64,000 nt of DNA from Tetrahymena thermophila SB210 (Eukaryota; Ciliophora; Oligohymenophorea; Hymenostomatida; Tetrahymenidae). Shown one piece after another: positions 14,501 to 27,900 of this stretch. Position 1 is the first letter of the stretch, and each line of letters begins with the position of its first letter. The position numbers were made by a program, and so were the translations under genes. The notes beneath the pieces are model-generated. The model had not been told where the DNA came from, did no database searches, and worked only from the letters and a program-made list of their open reading frames with translations. The DNA is taken from NCBI RefSeq assembly GCF_000189635.1, contig NW_002475926.1, forward strand, positions 310,001 through 374,000. Direction: 5' to 3'.

Positions 14501-17500
14501 TTCAACATATATACATCCTCCATTTACTCCTTTATTATTTAAAAAGTTACTATTTTCTATGACTATTTAATCGTTTGTATAAAACTAAACATTGCCTTCA
14601 TTTTTTTCATATGTCATTTAATTAATTTTTACGATTGTATTTTTAATTAAAATTAAAATATTTTATGTGTTATTGTCATCTAAATTTAATGGAAATATGT
14701 TATTTTACAATTAAACTTGAGATAAATCTAAAGTGTCTATAGATAAAATGACATTTCCTAAATTTTATTATGAATATTGATTATCTGTTAATATGAATTA
14801 AATATTTTTATTATTTTTGGCTTAAAAAAATTAAATTTATTATTATATCACCCCAATTAATTTAAAAAGATAATTGTTTTGATCTAAAAATTTATTATTA
14901 CAGTTAGTTATTTAAACATTTTAAATTATAACACTTTTGCTTTGAAATATATCTATTAAAGAACCTAAAACTCCATTTGTAATTGATAAATTTCTTATTG
15001 TTATTTGATTTGTTCCTGATGAATAAATTAAACCATACTTTTCTATATTAATAGTTAAATTTTCAATTACCAGATTATTTATGATAACATTTTAGCAGTT
15101 TATGAAGTTTAAAAAATATTACTTAGAACTTATTTGCTAATATTAACTTTATAAATTTCTTTTTGAGATAAAGCTAATATTACTTATTGTTAAATTCTCA
15201 AGTATAATATTTTATTTTTGGTTAAATTATATCTAAACATCTTCTGATAAATTTTAGTTTATTAGAGATATATTTTGCAATAAAATATTCTATGATTAAT
15301 TATTAGTTGTAATAATTTATTAGCTGTTTAAAATCAAATTAAAGCCGTCCATTTATAAATCAAATTTTATTGTATTGAAAGATGAGGAGTCAATAATTAA
15401 ATTATTTTACTATTTAGATTAAGGTCTCAATATGATATTTTATGAATTTTAATTCAAAAAATTCATATTATTTATTTAATTTTTAATGTAGACAGAAACT
15501 TAATTTTTAATAGTAATAGTACTAGGATTTTAAAAAGTCAAAAAACTAGCAAGAGATGAAATATAATCATTGTATGATAATTAAATATAGCAACTATTAA
15601 CTTATTAATTTTGTTAAACTGAAAAGTTGCTTTCGTATATTCCATAATTTATATTCTTTTCAATGATAGTACTCTAAGCTACACCTACATAATTAACTAA
15701 TCTTTATTATGATACAATACTCAAATAAATTAATTTTGAATCAACTAGTTAAAAGGAATCTACTAAAACTATTGTGCTTGTTTAAACTTAAATAAAAAGA
15801 GATTCTATCCTATTTACAAAAACTGCAATTATTTTATTTTCATCTATTAATCTGATATCAGTAATTCTATCTTTTCTATTATATCTTCTAATGTATCCAA
15901 TGAAAGAAAAATTATTTAAGGTATAAACATTTATTTAATAAGAAGAACATAATAATAAATAAATTTCATTTTATACTATCTACTTCCATTCATTATCTGG
16001 GAATGACAGATATGTTACTAATGAGTAATCTATTAAATTAAGTACCAAAATATATCTTTCACTTTAAAAGTTTACAAAAACTCTCTAATTTATCATATCA
16101 AATTCAATTAATTAAATCTTTTTTTAGGTGTTACTACCTAATTGTTAAGTAATCATTATTATAGACTATTAAATAGGCTAATTATTCAATTAATTAAGTG
16201 ATGTACCATTAATCATGATAACATTTCCAACATTATCTAAGCAAATGAAATCATTTTAGTTATACATTTTTATTCTGAAAATTGGATTAGTATTTTTAGT
16301 TTATGTAAACTGAACTTCACTCAATTAGTGTGATATCATATCTTATACAAGAACTCTTCCTTAATCAGTTCCATAAATATATTACCATTTGTTTGATTAT
16401 AAAGAACTTATTTCTAAATTGCTTATGATATCTTCTTGTGGATTCAATTAAAATTTGAAGTTAAGTTGTTGAGCAAAAAAATCATAATCAATTATGAAGT
16501 TATCTGCTGTATTTATGATTATTCTATCTGCTTTTTAAAACAGAATTCTTTTGAATGAGTAATCAGATAATAATTAATCAGGGCTTTATTGAGAGAAATT
16601 ACTGCTTTAATCATTATAAATTAGAATCTATGAATTAAAAAAGAAAATAAATCTATTCAAATTTCCTTTTTATAGATATCTCATGTCTAGAATGTTAAGA
16701 GAGAAAAAGTTTTAGAATGTTACTTGATTATTCTAATACATATAAATGTTATTGCTTTAATCTGCAATAATGAAAGATAATTTTCCTAAGGTGTTAATTT
16801 AGAAGTAATGATTAGACGGTCTACTAATTACTCTTTGATATGGTCTTGTAAACATGTTGTAATTCTATCTCCATACTCTATTGTTATTATAAATAAAAGC
16901 GGAATTAGATTAAAAATCTAATATGTAATCTATTGGAGGAGGTAATATTCCTGATTATATTTCTTCTATTGAAAAAGTTTAGTCAGTTGTTTTTTATGCA
17001 TTATTAAGAACATTTTAAAAATTTCCAAAAGTATCGATATAATTAAACATTTAGCTGTCATCATCGTAGATAATTTTAACAACTGGACCTATTTTATTCG
17101 CCTGATAAGTATTTGACATAGAACCTGCTTGTTGATATGTTGTTAAACTATAAAGAAGAATCTACCCATATTAAATTGTGATTGTATAATAAGCTATCAA
17201 ATTTTAGCTTTTAATATACAAACAACCTGTAAAAGCTCCTCCTGATGGTTAAATTAAAGAAATATAAGTTAGGGATCCTCTTTAGTAGATGTAAATAGCT
17301 ATTAATTAAATATTAATTTAATAAAATTAAAAGTTTTTTCAAAATACTTAATTACCTGCTGATGACATTATAACAATATGATTATCATAAACAGAAAAAG
17401 TTATTATTGGATATTAAACATCTGAAAGAGCATTAAGATATGAACCTGAAAAGCTATATACCTCTATATAGGTTTTATAAACAAATATTTATTAATTCTA

Positions 17501-20500
17501 TAAATCAAAATTTAGCAAACCATATGAGAGCAAATCTTACAGCATTAAGGATTAAAATTATACATAATTTCTTAATCTATCAAAAAATATTAAATTTTAT
17601 TTATTTATTAAACAAACAATAATTTATGAAGGAAATATGCATTAGATATAATTATCAGAGTTAAGAGTACCTTTTGAAGATAATAATATTTACTGATCAA
17701 GATTTGTAGATATTTTTATTAACCCATCACCAAATAAGAATAGCTCTGAAGTTACTTCATCTAAAAATAAACCATTTACTTTTTTAAGTAAACTATTGGC
17801 TTGAGATAACTTCAATGAATATTTAAGATTGGCTTTTGTAAAATCTCTCACTATGAGCTCTGTACTTATATAAGCAATCATTATTTTGAGTTTTTCAGAT
17901 ACATAAAATGAATTAATTGATTCGACATTTGTAGAAAAATTGATTGTTTCTATTAAATTATCTGTATGTAGACTAAAGCAATTGATTACTGAAGTTAACA
18001 CAAAATACTAACCTATTCTAAAGCTTTATTAAACTTTCTTTATTTAATCTTTTGAATTAGAAGAAATTGAATTAAAAATAATTTGAAAATGAGCTCTATC
18101 ATTATAAGCAGGAGCTACTCTAAGTTGACCAATAAGACTTCCAGTGAAAATTAAATTTTGTGCTATGTTTGAAGTAGCTGTTACTACATATTAAGTAGGG
18201 GCATAAATAAAAGCTCCAAAAGGTATGTTAATAGAATCTTATGTAGGATTATAATAAACCTCTATTGTGAGTGATGTATAACTAAGAGATTCAAGTGCAA
18301 ATAATTTAAAAATATTTTGCCCTAAATTGTTTGTACTTTTTTTAAACTAAACGATGTCTAAAATAGTAAAATAAGAGCCAATTAAATTTTAAGATTGTGC
18401 ATTTAAATCAAACTGTAAGATTGAATAATAGTAAAAATTTAGCATCTAATTTAATTATATTATAAACAAATAAACTCCCTCCTAAAAGCTTTTAATGTAA
18501 ATAATTTTTCCTAAACTTACAGAGAAAGTTGCAATTATTTTAAGGTTTTAATCAAGGACTGTAACACTTGAATTGCTATCATAAAATACTAAGTGAGTAC
18601 CTAATTTTAAATAAATTTTTAAAATAAAATAAAATAAAATTTTTTAATTTTTAATTTATTACCGCCATTTTATAGATTAAAAAATTGATGACATGTTATC
18701 TAATAAGCGCTTTAAAAAGTATTTTTAGGAATAAAGTTAATCGCATTGTTACTTATATCAGCAATGTATTAACTAATTAGATTATTTTAATTAATAGTAA
18801 TTATATCATTTGATTGAGTCAGAAAAGAACCAATCAATTGTATAAATTGATTTGGATTATTATTTTAATTTGATTAAGCTATGATTTGCTTTGAATTATT
18901 TAACAAAATTGCTTTTTAATTAAAAATTAAGCAAACATAATTATTATTTGTTAGAATTTTTTGATATAAATTTAAGTTAAGCTGATAACTTATTTAATCT
19001 AGCTAATTAAATAAATTAAAAATAATAATTTGGTTAGTAAATGATGCAACTATGTAATAAGATTAAAATTCTAAGATATTTAAGCATTATTATCCTAACT
19101 AGCTAATTTAATAAAAAAATTCTGGTTAAAGTGGGTCTATAGCTTTCCATACTACTATCAACCCATCTTATGAACATGTTATGATAAAGTGATTTTATTC
19201 ATTATAAATTATCTTAGAAATCTAACCATTATTAGTAAAGCTTCTATCTTAAAAATCTTTAACAAGAGAAAATGGTTTATATGTTAAGCTATCTATTATT
19301 TATACTTCTTATGAAATTAAAACCATGAATCTTGATTAAAGTGTATTTTCTTTGGATTCATTCAATTATATTAGAAGTTGAGGATTTTTAATAAGTGATT
19401 TCAACTATTACATCTATTATATTGTGTTTATTGACTTAAAACCTCCTTGTAAATTAGAGCTTATCTTTAAATTTAATTATTTGATGTCAACATAGTAATT
19501 AGACATAAGTGTATACAATATTATTGATTGGTTATTAACAAAAAAGTTGAAATCTATGATTTAATAATCAAATTATATGTTAGCTTCTTAATTCAATTAT
19601 TAATTATTAATATTGTAGATTGATATTGAATTATTTGCATAAGACACTATCAAATATTGGAAATTTAATTAAGGATTGAAAGTTTGTGTATTAATAATTT
19701 TTATACTCAATGGCTAATATGATTATTGTACAGAATTACAGAGAGATGATTATTAATTCATTTAATAAGTGAAAATGAAAAAGCTATTTTTAAAAATTAA
19801 GTAGTAAATTAGATTTCCTTTTAACACTATGCTTTTTGCATCCAATATTTATCCGCTTATGTTGTTGCAATTAAATTATTGATTCTTACCAAACAAAGTT
19901 ATTTAACTGTTATCTAAATAATTAATTGTTAAGATTTATATTTAATAACTTAAAATATTTTAAGTTATTATAAAATCTTCAAAAAATGTTACGGATATTT
20001 AAATTGGCAATTATAAATTTATTTAATCAAATAATTAAGATTATCCATTGTTAATTGAGTTAAAAAAAACGATACTATTATTGTCATTAAAAGAAGTGTA
20101 AATTATTTGATTTGTGCTTTTTAAAATAAAGATTTGACTTGACACTTTTGCATAACCTTAAGTTACAGTAGTTAAAAGAGTAATAGTGGAATTCTATGCA
20201 AAAAACTCAAATATCTATTTCGTGTTAGAGTTTAAAAGAAATAGTCTGTTATTCTTAAAAGATATAGACTAAACATTGTTTGGGAATTAAATAGTTGTCT
20301 AAAATGAACCTGTCAATTAGTCTATTATATTTAAAAACGAGCTATATACTAAATATATTTAAGAAATATCTGATCCTAAGTATATGAATTATATTTACTA
20401 TCCTTTGTTAGTATTTTAAGGATAACTGTAATAACTGGTACATTAATATATGTTTTAGCACACCATATTAGATAAGTTAGGCGCTTCTGTCTCTCCGCAA

Positions 20501-20772
20501 ATAGAAACGCAGGTATTTTAATCTTTATTAGGACTATTCATATTATTTTGGAGATATTCCCATGGTTAGCATTATGAATAAACGCAAATATTTTGTGAAT
20601 TTAAAATGAAACCTTTATCACAAACAGTACATATTTCAGTATTAGATCTTATGTTTTTTGTGCATTCAAGGCAGCCATTCTATTAGCAAGAATAAATTTG
20701 ACCTATTAAAATAAATGTTAATAGGAATTTAAATGAATTTAATGAATTCAATTGGTTTTTTTATGCAATCAT
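11510..20772 (-). CDS. giant multi-domain transmembrane surface protein, copy B
   Basis: This is a complete paralogue of copies A and C, about 3,030 residues. The start at 20772 is followed by a hydrophobic segment (FLLTFILIGQIYS) and a Cys-rich module (GCLECT, ICTVCDKGF, CVSICGE). A long beta-propeller-like region follows, then a beta-helix-like stretch with ASIGGAI near 14,350. A second Cys-rich module and a multi-pass membrane region lie at about 13,450-12,100. A hydrophilic Ser/Asn/Gln-rich cytoplasmic tail ends at TGA (11510-11512). Introns seen: 18601-18662, 17299-17355 and 11926-11973, the first two matching copies A and C. It sits in tandem with A (spacer about 2.7 kb) and C (about 1.2 kb). 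No function is assigned beyond a likely surface receptor or adhesin. Confidence 0.82.
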
Positions 20773-21934
20773 TTTGAAAGACTCTTATTTATTTATTTAT
20801 GTTTATTTTATTTAATATTTAGAAATTATTTTCGAGAGTATTGCATACTAGTCCTTATTTAATAACCAATTAAATTAGATTATAATAATAAAGTTTGTTT
20901 TTAATTTGTATCTTTTCTTAGCTTTACTTTGGAAAGTAAGAATAAATATTAAATTTAAAAAGCACCTAAATTAAGTCTTTTATGATTTAAAATATTATCT
21001 TTTGAAAAAAATAACATAAAACTAAAGAAACAGATATTATCTTTAGATCTTACCAATAAAAGCGTAAGTATTTACACCAAAAAACAAAAAAGAAATAACT
21101 GTAAATTATATTTGAAGTTGTTTTTTAAAATAGTATGAAAATAATAAAATAACTATATTGCATAATAAAATCTAATTAAATGACATCTAATAAAAAAACA
21201 TTTATTTAGATTTATTCTTTAGTCTTTTTTTGTTATTTGTGATTTTTACATTATATTTTATACAATAAATAAAAAAAATTATGGTAAAAACTATAATCAT
21301 TTAAATGTTTATTTTGATCATAATTAATTTTATGGGTAAATTAATAATCTTTCTTCTATATCGATATAGAAAATTTTAGAATAAATGCAAAATGAAAGAA
21401 CATTTGTTTTCAATTTTCAAAGAATGAATTATTTCTTTTAAAAAAGATTTAAAGATTTGTATGAAGTTAAGTAAAATAATAAGGGTTTATGATTTTTAAA
21501 TTTCATAAACATAAATAGTTCTAAGAATTACATTATATTACTTTTTTGATTTTATCAAATAAATTAATATTCCCAACCACAAATTAATAATTTGGTAAAA
21601 AAAACCAATCTTCTTAATTATTTATTTATTTATAATAATAGTTTCGTGCGTGATAGTTATTAGTGTAATTTAATTTCAAAAGAAAAAATATCTTACACAA
21701 TTTCTTTCATTAAATAAATTTTGTCTATGCAAAACTAATCATAACAGGTTACAGTTTTTTGAAAGTAAATACGAAAGCTTAATAATCTTAGTATTATATG
21801 TAAAATATTTCAACTTAATTAAAATTAAATAAAACTTTTTATAATAAAAACAAAAAATCTGTATTTAAAAAAATAATTATTTATATTTTTTCATTTAATA
21901 CACATACATATATTTTAATTATAATTCTTCTTTA
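20773..21934. other. spacer between surface-protein copies B and C
   Basis: AT-rich DNA of about 1.2 kb separating two same-strand paralogues. It must contain the copy C 3' end and the copy B promoter. No gene, repeat or structural RNA was recognised. Confidence 0.6.
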
Positions 21935-24900
21935 TCAATTATCTTCTATGGAAGTTTATTTGTTTATCTAGCTTAACTTACAATTAATATCTTTAAATTG
22001 ACAAACTTTAATTTCTTTTGTGCTATTTATCTGATTTATTTCTTTATTAGAATTTAAGACTACAAAGCATTTCGAAGTTGAATCGGATATTTCTGAGTGA
22101 TCTGCACATTCTTTGATTAAATCTTTATTTTTTAAAGAATATTCTGAAGCTTACATTTAACTTTCATTTTAATCTTTATCTTTCTAACTCATAAATCTAA
22201 TAAATTCCATTTGAATATCGAATTGACTCAAACTTTTTTATCTGATAGGCATTTTGGAGTATTGGCTAGTAAAGTTAAGTCTATATTCTTTCATTGATTC
22301 GTTTCTTTTTCTATTATGTTATGGTGAATTTCTACTATATTATGTTATGTCTTAAATTTGATCATTTATTTTAGTCATATTTTCTATTTTTAAATTTCCT
22401 ATATAATAATAAAATAAAATTATTGTTATTTTTAAATAATTTAAAAATTTTACTCGATTATGGGCTAAAAGATTTACAAAGATTTGTTTTTAATTTATTA
22501 AAATTGTCATTTATATGGTCTATTCTAATTTATATCAAATTAACATAAGCTTTTCGCCACAAAAGTAAAACTCTAGAGTTTTTTTTTCGATACCAAAATT
22601 AAGATTAAATTTTTCTACAGCAAATTTTTGAGATTGTATACCTCATTAACTTATTTAGAATATTATTTTGGTCATCTATTTTGAATTTAAAAATCTTTAT
22701 AATCATAAAGCCTACGTAAATTAATTTGATAAAAGCCAGTAAAATTTAAAATATTTCTTATGAATAAGACCTAAATAACTATTATAAGAAAATGCAAGGT
22801 ATAAGCAGTAAATAAGAAATTAGCTCTTATTTGCAAAGAGATTAACTTTTAAAAGGTTGCTTATTTATAACAAGTAAGACATAAGCAAAGATTACCATAA
22901 TGCATATAATTGAAACTTAGTCTTCAAATTAGTTCAAAAGACTCGTTATCATAACTATTATTATTTTTAAGTACATTCTGACTATTTCCCAATAGTAAAA
23001 ATTTGTCTTATATTCGCTATAAAAATATCCATATTTGTACTTCAGTAAACAATTATCAAAATTTTAGTTTTTAGTACCTTTTTTTTATCTTAACCTTAAG
23101 ATTTATACTGTGGGAAATAATATCCAAAATATCAAATTTGGTATAACATAAATATAACTAAACTAAATATAGGATTAATCTTTACATTCAATAAGTATAT
23201 TTATCATTTGAAAGCTCTATTTCCCAATTTTTCTGCATGATAAAGCCTTAGTAAAAAATTAAACACAATCTGATTAAAAAAATAAAAATACCACATTAAA
23301 CATAGTATATTTATGATATGAACTCACACCTTTTAATTTAAGCTTCCTTAAAATTGTTAAAACTATATAAAAGAAGATTAAAATTGAAATAGGAAAAAGG
23401 GATTATAAGAAGATCATTATTTTTTCCTCTCCATACTTTTTAAAAGTTTCTGAATTAATTAAACACTGCGTACTAATTACTAATTTACTTGAAGGAGTAC
23501 CAGCTAATTATGGCATTACATTTAAGAAAGAAGGTAAGAATTTGATATAAAAAGTAAATAGCAATGAGGAAAGTTACAAGTAGTTGATTAATAACTTAAT
23601 GTAATAAGATGATTCATCTTAAACACAGCTTCTTGAAAAAGGTAAAAACTTCATAATGCGTAAATAGTTGCAACGTGATTCATAAATATATCTTTCCATG
23701 AAGAAAAATATGCTATAATATAAATAAATTATAATGAGAAATACCGATATTATAATTCCTATCTACTATACTATGTAGTCACTGCACTAATCGCATTCAT
23801 ATTGCTAAAAGGGTTAAGCATATCTTTATTTCCATACGGCACCAGTTGTATCACATTTTTCGCACAATGGTCCGATATATCCTTTAATACATCCATTAAT
23901 AGTAGTATTTTATACACTACAAATATTCGGGTTTACATAATTACATTTCAAAATCTCGTCTGTTTAGTTATTAAATCTCCAATATCCATCCTACAATATT
24001 AAAGTATTACCTTAACAAAAAGTGACTTCAGGAGGGCACTATTTACATACTTCAGTGCTCAATTCTTCGAAATTATTTTAAATTTAATACTATTTATAAT
24101 CTTTATCTGAATTAGTTAAAGAATAAGTCCCTGATGTGCATTCAGTACAACTAATTAGGCTTAATTGATTTTAGTTATTTTCTTAAGTAGAAGTTTAAAT
24201 AAATGACTAAACTAAAATCTCACCAACTTAACAAGATCTAAAAGAAATATTGGTTTAAATTTATTTAGAATATCCTATACTATCAAAAGAAAATTAAATA
24301 ACAACTGAACTTATATTAACATGAGGAAGAGATGTTAAAGTCAAAGATTCAAAATTAAACATTTTAGAATCTTCATCATATTGCTTAATTCCAATAAGAG
24401 CCTCACCTTTTAGTTCTATAAAACTGTTTTATTTATTTTAAGAAACAGCATTTTAATTTATTGCAACTTAGATAAAATATGAATTTAACTCTTATAAAAT
24501 AGATTATTCATAAATATTATTTTTAAACTTTGTTTAATTCACAGAAAAAGGCCTTTTATTCTAGTCTTATAGTTATACTCTGAATGGAAATAACCCTCCA
24601 CTTTATATATTTTAAAAATGTATTATCGTGCCCTGTGATATATTATCATCTAATTAGCCCTCAAATATTTGTTCATATTTATTTTATTTCAAATTGCTTA
24701 CTTAAACTAAAAACATCATAGGAAAAGTTCCGATATTATCTCCATATATTTCACCTGAGTTGTATAACATTAGGCAATTAATATCATATTATTTCCAAAG
24801 ATTAACATCTTTATTTATAATTCTAATTGCTCCTCCTATGCTAGCAGAACTGTACTTAATTAAGCTATTAGAATCTATGCTGAAGTAATTTACGTTATTC

Positions 24901-27900
24901 AAATAGATACTCCCTCCACTTCCACTAACTTAATTTCTTTGAAAATTAGTATCCTTTATTATAATGCTCTAATTTACTTATAAGATACTCAAGCACCCTC
25001 CAAGAACTCCAATATTATTTTGAAAGACACTCTTATTTATTAGAACAATTTAGCTTGAAATAAATTAGATGTTGCCTGTATTATTCTTAAACTAAATATT
25101 TGTAAAGTTTACTGTAGAACTTTGTATTAGTAATAATATATTTTAGATATTAAATTAGTCAGAATTTGAAGGAAATGTATTATTTACAGCATATGCACCA
25201 TCAAAAACTAATGTGTCTTTTGAATAAACTATCGTAGTGTTATCTTATTATAGATACTATTTATTTGTAAGGAGCAGTTAAATATTTCTATTATTGTAAG
25301 CTTAAAAATTAATAATTTATTATGAAAGAACCCCAATCAATTAGAATGCATATTATTTGGTATTTATTTCATCATTTTAACAATTTACAATTAAAATATT
25401 TTGAAAAATAATATTTTAACTTTAGAATATATCTATTAAGGAGCTAAAATTACTATTTTATATAGTCAAATTTTTTATGATGAAAGAAGAAGTTTAATAT
25501 GAGTAAATTAAGGCTGAGTTCTCATCTGCTAAAGATAAATTTTCTATGATAAAATTGCTTATTATCACTTTTTAGCATTTTGTAAAGTTAAATAGATAGG
25601 ATTTATTAGTTTAAAACATCTAAAGTTGTTTATTTAATGTTATATTTTTCATAAAAATTTCATTAAAATTAACTTATTTTTTTTGATAAAATTATATTTA
25701 TGAGGTTTCAGTTATATTTTAATTAAAATAAGTTATATTTTATAAGTTAATATTTTAAGAGTTTGAGTTCATCTAGATTGGTCCTTACTAATACTCAAAA
25801 ATTAAATTGAAGCTGTCCATTTATATATCAAAGTTAAGACTATCAAATGAGCTTTTCTGTATTTAAATGTTATTTTAAGTTTTACTTTAAGGTCTAAACA
25901 CTACACTAACGGAACTTTAATTCAAAAAATCCATATTATCAATGCTATTATTTATGTAAACTGATAATAAATACATCAAAGAAAGAGAGCTAGAACTGTA
26001 TACTTATTAAAATCTTGTTGAAGCCTTAATATAATTTTAATATTGTAATTAAAAGTAACAACTTTTAGTTTATTAAGTTTAAGCTATTGGATATTGATTC
26101 TCATATAAACCATAATCAATTCTTTTTTCATAAACCGCATTTTTTGCAACTCCAATATAATTAAGTACCATTTAAGCTGAATTAAATGAAATATAAATTA
26201 ATTACGGATCAATCATAGGTAAAGAATCGACTAATGTTACTGAATTAAATGAAATTAATAAAGATTCTATTCTGTTAACGAAAACAACTATGATTTTGTT
26301 ATTTTCTATCAATTTAATATCAGTAATTCTATCCTTTCTATTATATCTTCTAATGTTTCCTATAAAAGATAAGTTAGAAAATTAATGAATATTTAACTAA
26401 TAAGTAGAAGACAATATTAAATATTAATCATTAAACACCATCGTTTTCCATTCATTGTCAGGAAAAGATATGTAATTTATCAGGGAATAATCTACTAAGC
26501 TAAAAATTGAAACAAAACTCTGTCTTTTAAAGTTTACAAAATATCTTTAAAATTTCATATCAAACTGAATTATTTATATTGGTTTAGACATTTTACTACC
26601 GAATATTTATTAAATATTTTAATTAATTGATTATTAGATAGGCTAATTACTATATTCTGTTAAGGTTTAACTATTTATCATATAAATATTTCCAAAATTA
26701 TCTAAACAAATAAAGTCATTTTAAGAATATATTTATATTGATTATATTGCTTAATTGATTGGTTATTAAAAATTGACAAAAGTTTATGTAAAAGCAATTA
26801 AATCATAAACTCCTACTCTACCTTAGTCTGTTCCATAAACAAATAGCCACTAATTAGAAAGAGAAGATCCTATTTCAAGAAAAGTTATAATGTCTTCGAA
26901 AGTGTTCAATTAAAACTTATTATTTAGTTAATAGCTAAAGAAGTCATAATCTATAATAAAATTATCAGCTGTATTGATTATTATTCTACTTGTAGATTAT
27001 AATATAACTCTCTTAAATTTATAATCAGACAAAACAAAATCAGGTGTTTATTAAGTGAAATTACTATTTTAATTATTATAGAGAAGTATTTATTAATTAA
27101 AAAAGAAGATGAATCTTATTTAAGCTTCTCTTTATACTATCCTCATATCTAAAATATTATCAGTAAATTAATTTAAGAAGGTTAATAAATAGTTTTGATA
27201 CATGTAAATGTTATTATAATAATCGGAGATTACAAACTATTAAAATTCTTGATTTTTTATTTAAAAGTAGTGATTAGCTGGAATACTTATTATCCTTTAG
27301 TAAGGTCTTGTAAATAAATTATAATTATGTCTCCAAACTCTTTATCCATTATACACAAAAGCAACATTTGATTTGAAATCAAGCTAGTAATCTATGGGAG
27401 AATCTAGAATACCTTATTATATTTCTTCAATCACAAATGTCTAATCTGTTGTCTTTTATGCATTATTTAAAACATTTTAATAATTTCCATATTAATCTAT
27501 ATAATTAAACATTTGGCTATCATCATCGTACATTATTTTAACAACTTTTCCAATCTTATTTTAAAAGTAAGTGTTTGTTAAAAAACCTGCTTATTGATAA
27601 ATAGCTAAGCTATAAAGCAAAACTTAGCCATATTAATTCAAACTTAGATAATAAGCAATTAACTATTAGCTTTTTATGTATAGATAACCTATGAAGTTTC
27701 CACCTGAAGGAGAAATGAATGTCATATAAGTTAATGTACCTCTTAGATAGATGTATATTTCTATTTTTTAAAATTAGGTTGTTATTTACTTATTTAAAAA
27801 AATTAAAAAATAAAAATACGAGCTGAAGAATAAACAATTATGTGTTAATCATAAATTGAGAATGAAATGATTGGATATTACACATCAGAAATCCCTTTTA

